Position numbers and translations under genes: made by a program. A stretch of DNA of 64,000 bases from contig CAZFIV010000028.1 of assembly GCA_964519665.1 (NCBI GenBank), positions 4,398-68,397 of the forward strand. Direction: 5' to 3'. The notes under the pieces are model-generated. The model made no database searches, was not told the origin of the DNA, and saw nothing but the letters and a program-made list of their open reading frames with translations. Source of the DNA: JANQQN01 sp964519665 (GTDB lineage: Bacteria; Myxococcota; Kuafuiibacteriia; Kuafuiibacteriales; Kuafuiibacteriaceae). Positions 15,091 through 23,560 of this stretch are shown piece after piece (the stretch's first letter is position 1; the number at the start of each line of letters is the position of its first letter).

Positions 15091-15378
15091 CTATTCGACT
15101 TCGCCGTCCGCGAGAGTCCGGAACCCCTTCCGGACGATTCTTCGCACCTGCGAAAGCGTCACACGCGGACCGTCGTGCGTCGCAAAGTCACCCCATCGGT
15201 GAAAGACCTCGTGATAGGACTCCGGCCAGGAAGCAAGTTTCAAGAGTGACCCCACAGGAAGGTGCGGGGCCCAGCTAGCGAATGACGAACGCGCCGGCTT
15301 GGCCGACGGGTGCACAGTCGCCAGCACGTAGTCACGCCTGCCCGGCTTCTTCACGAAGACACCATACGTTCTAGCCAT
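15091..15378 (-). CDS. small hypothetical protein
   Basis: 95 residues. It begins MARTYGVFVKKPGRRDYVLATV, a compact beta-rich start, with a Lys/Ser-rich middle. Separated by ~150 bp from both neighbours, so possibly transcribed alone. The 110 bp between it and 14980 hold no gene. Function unknown. Confidence 0.6.
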   Translation of the reverse strand: MARTYGVFVKKPGRRDYVLATVHPSAKPARSSFASWAPHLPVGSLLKLASWPESYHEVFHRWGDFATHDGPRVTLSQVRRIVRKGFRTLADGEVE

Positions 15379-15530
15379 AAACAGTCCGTGGAGTCATGGG
15401 AGTCCCGATCAGGTCGTACCCCAAGATGGATCGGGTCGTTGGGTGAACGAGCAACGTCGCCGCGGAGGCGCACGCGCGGGGACGAGTATCCCACGGCCGA
15501 CAGACCGTGGTCAACATTGCGCCTGTCCAA

Positions 15531-16052
15531 CTACTCGACGTCTTCCAGAGGATTCGGCTCCGCCCAGTGGTGGATGAGCCACACCTCGCCGTCTTCTTCC
15601 TCTTCTTCGATTTCTACGGCCTGGTCGAGGTCAAGCGTCTCGACGTCCTCGATCGGGATCCATTCGGCCCCGTCCCAAAGCTCGAGGCTTTCCGGGAGAA
15701 TCCCGGCCGTGACGTAGTACGCGTCCGCGAGCGCGTCCCGGGTTCCGCGGGCGTCCTCGTGGAGGGGCGGAACCTCCTCGGCCGAGACCGAAAGCACGAC
15801 AGGGACGAAGCCCGTCTCGACGGCGCTCTGCCTGTCCAGCAAGTGCACGTGCTCCGCGTACTGCACCAATCTCTCGTACCAGAACGAGATCCCGTCGCGC
15901 TCCGTGAGGAACACCTTCCCCGCCGAGTACGCCTGCTCCGCCACGAACGCCGGCGCACCCCACGGCTGAAGCCCTTGCTCTGCGATGTCCCCGATCCGGT
16001 TTGCGTACGTGACGTGGAACAGGGCCTCGTCGTCGTCGTCGTCGTCACGCAT
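15531..16052 (-). CDS. hypothetical protein, possibly ADP-ribosyltransferase-like fold
   Basis: 173 residues from the ATG at 16052; an Arg-rich upstream extension is rejected. It starts with a run of Asp. ALFHVTYANRIGDIAEQGLQPW followed by GKVFLTERDGISFWYERL resembles the H-Y-[E/D] layout of ART or RNA 2'-phosphotransferase-like folds, where a His near the N-terminus and a Tyr line an NAD pocket. A Glu-rich patch lies near the C-terminus. The enzyme assignment is speculative. Confidence 0.6.
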   Translation of the reverse strand: MRDDDDDDEALFHVTYANRIGDIAEQGLQPWGAPAFVAEQAYSAGKVFLTERDGISFWYERLVQYAEHVHLLDRQSAVETGFVPVVLSVSAEEVPPLHEDARGTRDALADAYYVTAGILPESLELWDGAEWIPIEDVETLDLDQAVEIEEEEEDGEVWLIHHWAEPNPLEDVE

Positions 16053-16056
16053 TGCC

Positions 16057-16770
16057 CTAGCCCTCGGCCTTGCGGATCGCCCGGCGCTTGCGGCGGCGTC
16101 CGAGGCCGGCGAAGGCGTCCTCTTGAAAGTCGTCGGGGTGCGGGACGTTGAAGCCGAAGTCGAACGTAGGTTCGTCGCCCTCCGCGTCCACCGTGGGCGC
16201 CGCGCTGAAGTCGATCGCGAGCTGGACTTCGGAAAGCGCGCACGCCGTCGTCGAAGGACGCCGGCACCGGGCCTGCCGGCGGATGCACGTACGGCCGCAG
16301 GGCTTGCCTTTCCCGGTGCAGATCTTCGAGCAATCCCCAACGCGCTTAGACGGTTTGGCGCCTTGGCTCGTCACCGCGCAGTCCTCGAGGTACCGCTCGT
16401 ACTCGTCTTGCTTCAGCTTGCGAAGCTGACGGAGGACCATGCGCTGGCTGACGCCCTTGGGGCTGTCCTCGCCGCGGAAAGCGACCATGTCGTACGCATC
16501 CTTGAAGGTCCAGCCCGATCGGAAACGCGCGTAGTCGAGACCGCAGGGCTGCGACGGGTAGCCGAGACCCTTCCGGCGCCCCTTGCCTTTCTTTTTCCTC
16601 GAGGGCGCGGAACAGACCTGCTTGTAGCCGCCCCCGCGTCGCTTGTACTCCTGCACGAGCCAGCCGCTGCCGTACGCCGACGGCCAGGCCTTGAAACGCC
16701 GCTTGGCGTCCGCTTTCACCTTCGCGTAGAGCTTCGCGTCGGTCGGCGTATTCGTGCAGCGCTTAGTCAT
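16057..16770 (-). CDS. DUF5872-like basic Cys-rich protein
   Basis: 237 residues. Residues 13-50 (LYAKVKADAKRRFKAWPSAY then GSGWLVQEYKRRGG) match the DUF5872 motif known from viral and phage proteins. A central basic Lys/Arg block (SRKKKGKGRRKG) and a Cys cluster (CSKICTGKGKPCGRTC) follow, then an acidic segment and a basic tail. It is probably packaged with DNA or binds it, by analogy with other basic proteins of this operon. Start lies 4 bases after the spike stop. Confidence 0.75.
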   Translation of the reverse strand: MTKRCTNTPTDAKLYAKVKADAKRRFKAWPSAYGSGWLVQEYKRRGGGYKQVCSAPSRKKKGKGRRKGLGYPSQPCGLDYARFRSGWTFKDAYDMVAFRGEDSPKGVSQRMVLRQLRKLKQDEYERYLEDCAVTSQGAKPSKRVGDCSKICTGKGKPCGRTCIRRQARCRRPSTTACALSEVQLAIDFSAAPTVDAEGDEPTFDFGFNVPHPDDFQEDAFAGLGRRRKRRAIRKAEG

Positions 16771-16773
16771 GTC

Positions 16774-18486
16774 TCAGGTGCGCGTGATGATGGAGCCGTT
16801 GGCGCCGAGGATGGGCGTGCCGACCCCCGGCAACGCAGCCGCGGTCACCGCGTCGGCCTGGTAGTCGTCACCGCCCGCGGTAAGCGTCGTCGGCGGGACG
16901 AGAACGATCCGGCCCACGCGCTGTGCGCTGAAGCCGTCCCCCGTCGCAACCACGGAAAGAAACGCCGTCTCGAGAACGATCAGACCCCCGTCGGTACACG
17001 CCACGCCGATGCCGCCCGACGTAATGTCCACCGACGGCGCGGCCCCGGTGAAATGATAGAGCCTCGACGCCCCTGTGACTTCGATGCCAGGACCGCCGAC
17101 AGTCGTGATGATGACGTCCCCGCCGAGGTCGCATGCACCGCCGTTGGCAATGACGAAGGGGTCGTCTCCGCCGACGCCGGTGTCGCAGAGCGTGTTGAAA
17201 ATGCGGCCGACCGACCCGAAGCCGAAGACCTGAAAGCAACGATCGAGGAGCGCCCCGCCGAGATTTCGGATCAGCGTCTGAGCATCGGAGCCCTGGCCCA
17301 GCGTGGCCGCCCCGCCTTGGCCGACGCTGAAGGTGCCTGTCAGTCGGCTTCCGGGGAGCCAAAACGACTGCTGGGCCTCCGACACGGTCGCGGCGCCGCC
17401 GGACTGCCAGCCGATGAACGGCTTGGTCTCCTGTTGCAGGCTGCCTGCAACAGCGATAACGTGCGCGCCCCACCCGAGCCACTGCCCCCCGTCGGTGACG
17501 TCGGCGAACCCGTCGTTTTGCGGACCCACCTCGTTGTTTTGAAACCCGCCGAACGACGTGTCCATGCCCGCGCGACGAAGGTTGCGGAAGACGGCGCTGA
17601 TCTCGACGCCACGGAAATCCCAGCCACCGCGAAGAACCTGGACGCTAGACCCCGCGGTGAGCGTCACGTTGATCAGTCGACAAATGAATTGGTCGGCCGT
17701 CGCACGCACCGCGCCGCCCATCTCCAGGTCCGTCAGCGGTGCGAGGTCAATCGTGCAGCGCGGGCTCCCGATGCTGAATGCGTCCCCGACGTCGATTGGT
17801 ACCGCAACCGGGGAGAGGGTGCCGAGGGTCTCAACGGGCTGACATGGCGTGATGACGGTCGCCGTGTTGTCTCGAATGCTTCGGTAGAAGACGAGCCCAC
17901 CCCCGGCGGCGGGCGTCACGACAAGCGTGCGGCCGACGAAATCGTCCACGGCCGCGCCCAGCGCGGCGTCTGTGATCGTGCCGCCAGTGGCGTCGGCCGC
18001 CGTTGCCGTGCCCGACGCCAGCGTCTCGAAGTTCTCACCGCGGATGTTGAGGTTCCCGCCGACGGTGTCGAACGTGCGGCCGAGCGCCTCCCCGCTGTAG
18101 GTCACGTTGACCGTGTCTGTGAAAAGGATGTTGTACGTGCGATCGAGCACCCGCGGCACCCGGTCGAGCGCCGCGGTGAGGGTCGCAAGCGGCGCGCTCG
18201 CGCTCGTCCCGGGATTGGTATCGGCCCCTGTCGCTTGGTTGACGAAGAGCGTAATGGGATCCGCACCGTCGCTCGAGCCGGCGCCCACCGGCGTCCACTG
18301 CGCGCCGCCTTTCGTCGCCACGAGGCAGACGTAGTTCGTCCCGGAAGCGTCCACGAAAGCCTCGTCGCCGACTTCCAGGAGGTCGTTTGCCGTGGTCGAA
18401 TTCAAGACGTTCGGCAGGTCGCCAGGAGCCGCGAACGTGCCCCAGTGGTTGCCGCGTTTGAAGACACTCCCGTTGCGCGCGGCCAT
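16774..18486 (-). CDS. receptor-binding spike with predicted beta-helix
   Basis: 570 residues. Residues 8-65 (NHWGTFAAPGDLPNV, then GDEAFVDASGTNYVCLVAT) form an N-terminal module also present in the spike at 60420. From ~75 (LFVNQATGADTNPGTSASAP, APLATLTAALDRVP) it has the entry pattern of pectate-lyase-like right-handed beta-helices seen in phage tailspikes, with long Gly/Thr/Asn-rich repeats to the C-terminus. No catalytic residues can be assigned. It most likely mediates host recognition or glycan binding. Confidence 0.8.
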   Translation of the reverse strand: MAARNGSVFKRGNHWGTFAAPGDLPNVLNSTTANDLLEVGDEAFVDASGTNYVCLVATKGGAQWTPVGAGSSDGADPITLFVNQATGADTNPGTSASAPLATLTAALDRVPRVLDRTYNILFTDTVNVTYSGEALGRTFDTVGGNLNIRGENFETLASGTATAADATGGTITDAALGAAVDDFVGRTLVVTPAAGGGLVFYRSIRDNTATVITPCQPVETLGTLSPVAVPIDVGDAFSIGSPRCTIDLAPLTDLEMGGAVRATADQFICRLINVTLTAGSSVQVLRGGWDFRGVEISAVFRNLRRAGMDTSFGGFQNNEVGPQNDGFADVTDGGQWLGWGAHVIAVAGSLQQETKPFIGWQSGGAATVSEAQQSFWLPGSRLTGTFSVGQGGAATLGQGSDAQTLIRNLGGALLDRCFQVFGFGSVGRIFNTLCDTGVGGDDPFVIANGGACDLGGDVIITTVGGPGIEVTGASRLYHFTGAAPSVDITSGGIGVACTDGGLIVLETAFLSVVATGDGFSAQRVGRIVLVPPTTLTAGGDDYQADAVTAAALPGVGTPILGANGSIITRT

Positions 18487-18489
18487 CGA

Positions 18490-18708
18490 TCAGCCCGCGA
18501 TGACGATGCGCGCGACGATGTAGACGAGGCCGCTAACCAAAACCATGCCGACCAGGCCGGCGCGAACGATCCGGTTGGCGTCCTCTTCGACGCCGTAAAG
18601 GCCGGCCATGGCCGCATGCCCGGCCAAGCCCGCCACGCCCATCCCGGGACTCGGGACGTAGTGGCCGTTGAGCGAGATCGCGTTGCTGTGAATGCCCGGG
18701 GTGTACAT
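18490..18708 (-). CDS. small membrane protein
   Basis: 72 residues from the ATG at 18708. A Gly/Ala/Met-rich N-terminal half (GMGVAGLAGHAAMAGLYGV) is followed by one C-terminal membrane segment (IVRAGLVGMVLVSGLVYIVA). It lies 3 bases after the stop of the basic protein 18711-19298 and before the spike, in the virion operon. Likely a minor virion membrane protein. Confidence 0.75.
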   Translation of the reverse strand: MYTPGIHSNAISLNGHYVPSPGMGVAGLAGHAAMAGLYGVEEDANRIVRAGLVGMVLVSGLVYIVARIVIAG

Positions 18709-18710
18709 GG

Positions 18711-19298
18711 CTACCTCTTTCGCTTCTGCCGGCGGCAGGTCTTCGGGAGGGCGCATTTCTTGTGCCCCCAGTTACGAAGGGCGACCGCGCGCCCTTCCGT
18801 GCACTTCGCGGCTGCTTGCTTGCCGTGACGCGCGTTGAACGCCACGACGGCGCTCACGTAGTCGAGGACTTCCGGATCCTTCGGAGCGCTCTTCCGGCTC
18901 GCTAGCTCCGCCAGACTCGGGATCGCCCGACGCGCTTTCGGCTTGCCCGGCCCCCGGTAGCGATGCCGCTTCGTCAGTCGATCGTGCGTCGCCTTCTGGC
19001 TGTAGCACTTGCTCCGCGGGTCCTTCGCCCACTTCCGGATCTCGGCGCCGGACATGTTCACGGACGCTTTGAAGCGCTTCCAGAGGGCGTCCGGGTCGTC
19101 GCGCGTACGCCCTAGCGCGCCGGAGAGGGCTCGCCCCTCCCGCGCGCGGCGCTTGTTCACCGTCGCCGCCGCGAGGCGCTCGCACTCCTTGACGCTGGCC
19201 TTCGTGGCCTGCCCGCCACGCGGATGCCTGCGGAAGAGGCACTTTTCCTTGATGGCTTCGTACTGGCGCTCGTCGCCGGCGGACCATGCTGCGGGCAT
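18711..19298 (-). CDS. basic hypothetical protein, probable virion or DNA-binding protein
   Basis: 195 residues, rich in Lys, Arg and Ala. DERQYEAIKEKCLFRR at the start and a Cys near the C-terminus (CALPKTCRRQKRKR). The ATG at 19298 has TAGACT six bases upstream and no Shine-Dalgarno, fitting a leaderless start. Helical throughout. A DNA-condensing or virion role is inferred from charge and location. Confidence 0.7.
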   Translation of the reverse strand: MPAAWSAGDERQYEAIKEKCLFRRHPRGGQATKASVKECERLAAATVNKRRAREGRALSGALGRTRDDPDALWKRFKASVNMSGAEIRKWAKDPRSKCYSQKATHDRLTKRHRYRGPGKPKARRAIPSLAELASRKSAPKDPEVLDYVSAVVAFNARHGKQAAAKCTEGRAVALRNWGHKKCALPKTCRRQKRKR

Positions 19299-19304
19299 GG
19301 GCCC

Positions 19305-19310
19305 AGTCTA
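19305..19310 (-). promoter_or_regulatory. putative -10 box of a leaderless start
   Basis: TAGACT six bases before the ATG at 19298, with no ribosome site between. Confidence 0.45.
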
Positions 19311-19460
19311 GCGGAATCGCCTGGGGATTACAGACGAAAGGCGGCCGAAGCCGCCTATCCGCCCCCAGCTCGCGCCGGACCACATCCGAAAGGAGACCCT
19401 ACCCGGGCCGCTCTCGAAGCCTAGGCGGAATCCCGCCCTGGTTTCAAGCCCTTTCGGCCG

Positions 19461-19817
19461 TCATCCGAGGACCCGCTCCGCGGCGGCGACCATATCACGC
19501 AGCTCCTGCACGCGTTCAGCCACGGTCATCCCTCGCGCGAGCGCATCCGCGGCGAGGCGCCCGAAGGCTTCAAAGTCCTCCGCAGACGGGGCAGACTTCC
19601 TGTCCGCTTTGGCTTTCTTGGCCTTCTGGCGGCGACGCTTCAGCGTGGGCTGCGCTTCTGGCGCCGGATCCGGGGCAGGCGCCGGAGCCGCCGGCGCGGG
19701 CGCCGGGTCAGGGGCAGCCGCCTTCGGGGACGCGGGCGGCTGCTTCGGCGCGTGGGTCGTCGAGACGGGTGCGGGGTTCGGGTTGGACGGGAGGGTTGTG
19801 GTTTCGACGGTGGTCAT
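19461..19817 (-). CDS. Pro/Ala-rich linker protein with basic helix
   Basis: 118 residues. The first 60 are Pro, Ala and Thr (PNPAPVSTTHAPKQPP; PAPAPDPAPE), then a Lys/Arg helix (LKRRRQKAKKAKADRK) and an amphipathic C-terminal helix (MTVAERVQELRDMVAAAERVLG). No membrane segment. The ~160 bp before the next gene hold no gene. Probably an unstructured virion or scaffold-like protein. Confidence 0.65.
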   Translation of the reverse strand: MTTVETTTLPSNPNPAPVSTTHAPKQPPASPKAAAPDPAPAPAAPAPAPDPAPEAQPTLKRRRQKAKKAKADRKSAPSAEDFEAFGRLAADALARGMTVAERVQELRDMVAAAERVLG

Positions 19818-19850
19818 GGCCGCCGACGGTAGTCCGGGACTAGGAAGGGG

Positions 19851-20843
19851 TCAACCGCCCCCGGCCGTCAGCACCCAAGGACGTCGTTCGTCGATGGTGA
19901 GCGCGCCTGTCAAGGTGAGATCGTCTCCGCCCGAGCCCGCGTCCGTGATGGTGGCCGGCGCCGCGCCCGCGCCCACGTCGAAGTTCCAGAGGTTCGTCAG
20001 GCCGAGGCCCCCGTCGACGACCTCGAGCGCGTCGATAGAGTCGAAGAAATTGTCTTCGACCTGCTGTGCGCTCATCGCCGTACCTTCGAGGTACGCGCAG
20101 CCGAGCACGCCACCCGACCAGTCGACGAAGGCGCCGCCGGTGCCGTTGTGACCGACGGTGAACGGAACCGTGCCGGCGGGCGCCGTGTAGCCGGCGACAC
20201 CGAGATCGACCGCCTCAGTCCCGTTCACGTAGAGCCGCGCTGTGGTGCCGTCGTGCGTGACCCCGAAATGCACGAGCGCACCCTTCGCGTAGCTCTGTCC
20301 GCTCGCGCCCGGGAGCGCCGCGTTGCTGAAGTTGGAGAGCGGCGAGCCCGCGCCGTTGAAGATATTGAGGACGAAGCGATCGTTGGTCTTGCTGACGCCC
20401 CAGCCGCCCCCGCCGAAGAGAACGATATTGCCGAAGAGGAACTCGTTCGTCGATCCGCCGCTGTCGCGCACGTTGCCGAGCCGCGCGAGACACAACGCAG
20501 AGAAGCTCGTCGAGCCCGGCGCCACGCCGCCTACCGTCGAGTACTCGTTCGCGCCCGCAGCGCCGGCGTCGAAGCCACTGAGCACTTGCGCGAAGTCGTT
20601 CGCCGGCGCGGGGGCCGTGGGTACCCAGGCCGCGCCGTTCCACGTGAGCAGCTGTCCGACAACGGACGGCGCCACAGCGCTTACCGGGCTGCCCTGCAAG
20701 CCGTCCACGGTCGGGTTCGGGTACGTGCCGCTCAGATCGCCGCCGGCGGGTCCCGAAGGCGCTCCGCCGCCTCCGCCGCCTCCGCTCGAACCACCGAAGA
20801 CGGGAACGACGGTTCCAATGGCGTTGGGGTTGCGTTTCGTCAT
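19851..20843 (-). CDS. spike or fibre protein with lectin-like (LamG/ConA-type) domain
   Basis: 330 residues from the ATG at 20843, overlapping the upstream stop. A poly-Gly hinge (~15-30) and the fibre motif GGDLSGTYPNPTVDGLQG, common in phage tail fibres, lead to a shaft-like region. The C-terminal ~220 residues (HFGVTHDGTTARLYVNGTEA; LGCAYLEGTAMSAQQVEDNFF) read like a concanavalin/laminin-G jelly roll that binds carbohydrate. Probably a receptor-binding spike. Confidence 0.8.
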   Translation of the reverse strand: MTKRNPNAIGTVVPVFGGSSGGGGGGGAPSGPAGGDLSGTYPNPTVDGLQGSPVSAVAPSVVGQLLTWNGAAWVPTAPAPANDFAQVLSGFDAGAAGANEYSTVGGVAPGSTSFSALCLARLGNVRDSGGSTNEFLFGNIVLFGGGGWGVSKTNDRFVLNIFNGAGSPLSNFSNAALPGASGQSYAKGALVHFGVTHDGTTARLYVNGTEAVDLGVAGYTAPAGTVPFTVGHNGTGGAFVDWSGGVLGCAYLEGTAMSAQQVEDNFFDSIDALEVVDGGLGLTNLWNFDVGAGAAPATITDAGSGGDDLTLTGALTIDERRPWVLTAGGG

Positions 20844-21448
20844 GCGAAGAGCCCTCGAATGGGCGGGAACACGGACCCCGGCCACGGACCAGTGAGTGGC
20901 GGAAGATCAAAGGCACCCACGACGACGTCGGATCCCGAAACGGCGCCCCAGTCGTTCCCGGACAGCGTGTCGGACGCTTGAAGCCCTCCGTCCACAAAGA
21001 AGCGGAAGAAATCCCCGGGAAAGTCAACCTCCAGAACACATGACTGCCCTGCCGTCCAGGAGAGTCCGCCGAAGTTGCGATTCGCTCCCGCAACCTCAAG
21101 CCGCAGGGTGTTGGGGCCGAGCGCCAGCAGCCGGTTCGCATTGTCCGTGCCGAAAGCCGTCTGCCCTACCACCAGGCCGGAGCTGTCGACGGTCGTCGTG
21201 AACTCGACATACCAGACGCCCGTAAAGAGGTCGGGGTCGATCTGCGCGTTCGGTACGGTCTCCGCGTTGGCCGTGGACCCGTTGACCACGAGCGGGATCG
21301 TCGACGTGAGGTAAAGGTAGTCCGGAGGCGCCACCGCGGGCGTCGGGACCGAAGACACCCCCAGGACACGCGCACTGACGATCTCGCCGTCGGCCAGCGT
21401 TCGCACAAGCGGCTGCGAAACGCGGGCGTCGATCCCCCGCGGGGCCAT
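20840..21448 (-). CDS. beta-rich virion protein with lectin-like segment
   Basis: 202 residues; ATG at 21448 shares a base with the upstream stop (TAATG), ruling out the longer upstream extension. FTGVWYVEFTTTVDSSGLVVGQ and LEVDFPGDFFRFFVDGG look like a SPRY or lectin-type sandwich. Its C-terminal GVFPP-like end is short. Sits between the lectin spike and a pair of paralogous beta-rich proteins. Probably a capsid decoration or spike-base protein. Confidence 0.7.
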   Translation of the reverse strand: MAPRGIDARVSQPLVRTLADGEIVSARVLGVSSVPTPAVAPPDYLYLTSTIPLVVNGSTANAETVPNAQIDPDLFTGVWYVEFTTTVDSSGLVVGQTAFGTDNANRLLALGPNTLRLEVAGANRNFGGLSWTAGQSCVLEVDFPGDFFRFFVDGGLQASDTLSGNDWGAVSGSDVVVGAFDLPPLTGPWPGSVFPPIRGLFA

Positions 21449-22005
21449 TACCGAACCCGGAGGGCGAAGAGATCCACGTAGCTCGTGACGCCGACGACCG
21501 CCTCCGCCACCCGAAAGCGAAAGCCTCGGTACGGGGATACGTCGAACTGGAGGGTCGCCTGCACCGGTGCGGCATCGATCGCGCCGGCGGAGGCGCGTCC
21601 CTTGAAGGGGTCGAAACGGATCTCGGCCGAGTATCCACGTCGGAAGGCGTAGCCGGGCTCGAGGGCCACCTCCGCAGGGGTCGTGTCCTCGACGAGGACC
21701 GTGGCATCGAGGACACCGATGGGCGTGAAGTCGACCTCGTCCACCTGCGTCAGGCCCCCTGCACGCGGGACCCACGCTTCGGCAAGGAGACTCAGCGCAG
21801 AGCCGTCCACCGCCGGCGACTCCCCTTCCGGGAGGTAGCGAAGCTGAAGCAAGAGCTGGCTGTAGCCCGTCGTGTTGACCAGCGCGAGCGTTTCGTACTC
21901 CGAGAGCGTCGGCGACGCTGTGAGCGTCGGAACCGGGTTGCTCTGAGTGCTCCACGTCGGCGGGCTGGTGAAACTCTGGCGAAGAAGGATCGGCGCTTCA
22001 CTCAT
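21448..22005 (-). CDS. beta-rich virion protein, paralogue of 22002-22598
   Basis: 185 residues from the ATG at 22005. Alternating hydrophobic and polar residues throughout, and a C-terminal VSPYRGFRFRVAEAV...LFALRVR that parallels VTDYSDVRFRVG...LLRVGAVR of the neighbouring gene. The pair fits a small jelly-roll or similar sandwich fold. Overlaps at both ends with its neighbours. Likely a structural protein. Confidence 0.7.
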   Translation of the reverse strand: MSEAPILLRQSFTSPPTWSTQSNPVPTLTASPTLSEYETLALVNTTGYSQLLLQLRYLPEGESPAVDGSALSLLAEAWVPRAGGLTQVDEVDFTPIGVLDATVLVEDTTPAEVALEPGYAFRRGYSAEIRFDPFKGRASAGAIDAAPVQATLQFDVSPYRGFRFRVAEAVVGVTSYVDLFALRVR

Positions 22006-22598
22006 CGGACGGCCCCCACGCGAAGAAGCGTCCGTGCGGTCCCGCTGCCGGGAGCAAGCCCGACGCGAAAGCGCACGTCGCTGTAATCCGTGACGTCGAC
22101 AGGGAGCACAAACTGAAGAGGCTCCGTGGCTCCGGCAAGTACCTCGCCGGGGGTCCACTGGTACTCGCGGCCGTCGACCGCTTGCGCGCTGTAGCCGGGA
22201 ACCGTGCCTGCCCCGATGACCGGGCTGATCGCGCCTGCGGCGTACTGGCGACCCCCGTCGACGCCTTCGAGGAGGATGGAGAAGATGTTCGCGACGCTGT
22301 CGTTGTCGGTCAGCTCGAAGAAGAGAACGAGCTTGCGAAGCCCGCGCGTGTCGACGGTCGGCCCGATGAAGTAGTCATCGAGCCCTGTCACCGCGCTGAA
22401 ATCCCGCCGCTTGGCGTAGACGACGGCCTCCCGAACCTCCGGCGGATCCTTGAAGAAGGGGAAGCTGTCGTCGCCGGAGAGCCCTTTGATCTTGCCAAGC
22501 GCGTCGTACGCGAGCGTCAGGAGCGCGTCGCCGCCGTTCTTGTAGATATCGGAGACAAGGGCTTCGCCGGTCTGGAGGAAGCGGATCTTCTTAGCCAT
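22002..22598 (-). CDS. beta-rich virion protein, paralogue of 21448-22005
   Basis: 198 residues. The N-terminus (IRFLQTGEALVSDIYKNGGD) is helical, then LRKLVLFFELTDNDSVANIF and the common C-terminal signature DYSDVRFRVG. No membrane segment. Overlaps 22591-22881 and 21448-22005. Probably a minor capsid or spike-attachment protein. Confidence 0.7.
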   Translation of the reverse strand: MAKKIRFLQTGEALVSDIYKNGGDALLTLAYDALGKIKGLSGDDSFPFFKDPPEVREAVVYAKRRDFSAVTGLDDYFIGPTVDTRGLRKLVLFFELTDNDSVANIFSILLEGVDGGRQYAAGAISPVIGAGTVPGYSAQAVDGREYQWTPGEVLAGATEPLQFVLPVDVTDYSDVRFRVGLAPGSGTARTLLRVGAVR

Positions 22599-22881
22599 CG
22601 ATCACCTCGACCTCGACCTCGGGAGGCTCCGAAACGGGCGGCTGCGCCCGCGCTTTTTGAAGCACCTGGTAGCCCGCCTCGAGCCAAGGGAAGAGCTTCG
22701 GCGCCTTCTTCTGGAGCATCACGCGTCCGGCGCGTCCGGCGCCTGCGGCAAGCTCCCGCAGTCCGGCGCGTGCGCGTTGCGTATGCACTTCGCAGAGAAA
22801 GACCTCGCGACCCGCCACGACAGTCCGTGACCCCCTCGAGTCGACGGGCGCGCCGCAGATATGGCAGGTCCCGCGCGGCAT
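22591..22881 (-). CDS. small zinc-ribbon-like protein
   Basis: 96 residues from the ATG at 22881. Opens PRGTCHICGAPVDSRGS, and FLCEVHTQRARAGL supplies a second Cys-x2-His, giving a CxxC...CxxH metal site. The C-terminus is acidic (PEVEVEVIDG). The short reading is preferred because the ATG overlaps the upstream stop. Role in virion assembly unknown. Confidence 0.65.
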   Translation of the reverse strand: MPRGTCHICGAPVDSRGSRTVVAGREVFLCEVHTQRARAGLRELAAGAGRAGRVMLQKKAPKLFPWLEAGYQVLQKARAQPPVSEPPEVEVEVIDG

Positions 22882-23093
22882 CAGCCGTTCTTCAGTCCCG
22901 CAACGCGCTGTGACGCGGCTGCACGCCGGGCCATGGCGGCGCACGGCGAGCAATCCGCACCCTTTTTCTTCTTCTTCGTGCGGCGCTTCCCGGCGCCCTT
23001 GGGTGCGAACGCGGTTGGATCGCGCTCGACACCATCGACCGCCGCCGCGCCTGCCCGTGCAAGGGTGTTGATGAAGATGTGTTTCAGACTCAT
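22881..23093 (-). CDS. small basic protein
   Basis: 70 residues with a Lys-rich core (GKRRTKKKKKG) followed by CSPCAAMARRAAA. The ATG has TAGACT six bases upstream and no ribosome site. Resembles short basic peptides packaged by membrane-containing phages; DNA or membrane association possible. Confidence 0.6.
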   Translation of the reverse strand: MSLKHIFINTLARAGAAAVDGVERDPTAFAPKGAGKRRTKKKKKGADCSPCAAMARRAAASQRVAGLKNG

Positions 23094-23099
23094 GGCCGC

Positions 23100-23105
23100 A
23101 GTCTA
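23100..23105 (-). promoter_or_regulatory. putative -10 box of a leaderless start
   Basis: TAGACT on the minus strand, six bases before the ATG at 23093. Confidence 0.45.
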
Positions 23106-23107
23106 AC

Positions 23108-23557
23108 TCAGGCCGCCGCCTTCTTCCGGTAGTGCCACCAGGCGCCGCCTGCGACGGCTCCCGTGCCCAGAAGACCGAGAACCGCGCGGTGCGGCCGTGC
23201 GAGCACGACCCCGGCCTCGGGGATGGCCGGACGGAACAGCGCCCGCACAAGGGCGTAGGCGCCGAATCCGAACAGGCTGCTCGTCATGGCCGTCTTGGTG
23301 CGCCGCGTCTTGGGCGCCGCGATCGCGCCGATCGTCGCGCCCGCGCCCGTCGCCAGCGCGGCCTCCATGGCCAGCGGCTGAAGCCAATGCTGCGCGGGGA
23401 GGCTCTGCGTCGTCGGGATGACGAGTGTGCTCGGATCCGCGGCCGCCGCCTCCTGCTGGATGGCCGCGGCCTCCGTCGACGGGCTCGGAACGGGGCCGAC
23501 GGGATCCCCGTTGGTCTCGATGGTTTCCACCACATGAAGGTCGGGCTGCTGGGGCAT
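23108..23557 (-). CDS. virion-type membrane protein with basic tail
   Basis: 149 residues. An acidic, Pro/Ala-rich N-terminal third, then hydrophobic stretches (AALATGAGATIGAIAA; GFGAYALVRALF) and a C-terminal membrane segment ending WWHYRKKAAA. An alternative longer frame over the same bases is a shadow. Topology matches the other anchored proteins of this operon. Confidence 0.7.
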   Translation of the reverse strand: MPQQPDLHVVETIETNGDPVGPVPSPSTEAAAIQQEAAAADPSTLVIPTTQSLPAQHWLQPLAMEAALATGAGATIGAIAAPKTRRTKTAMTSSLFGFGAYALVRALFRPAIPEAGVVLARPHRAVLGLLGTGAVAGGAWWHYRKKAAA

Positions 23558-23560
23558 GGT

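Noticed and set aside
15985..18828. 947-residue plus-strand open frame
   Set aside because: It is antisense to the spike and basic protein genes, Arg/Ala/Val-rich without any motif, and has no ribosome site; a GC-rich shadow frame.
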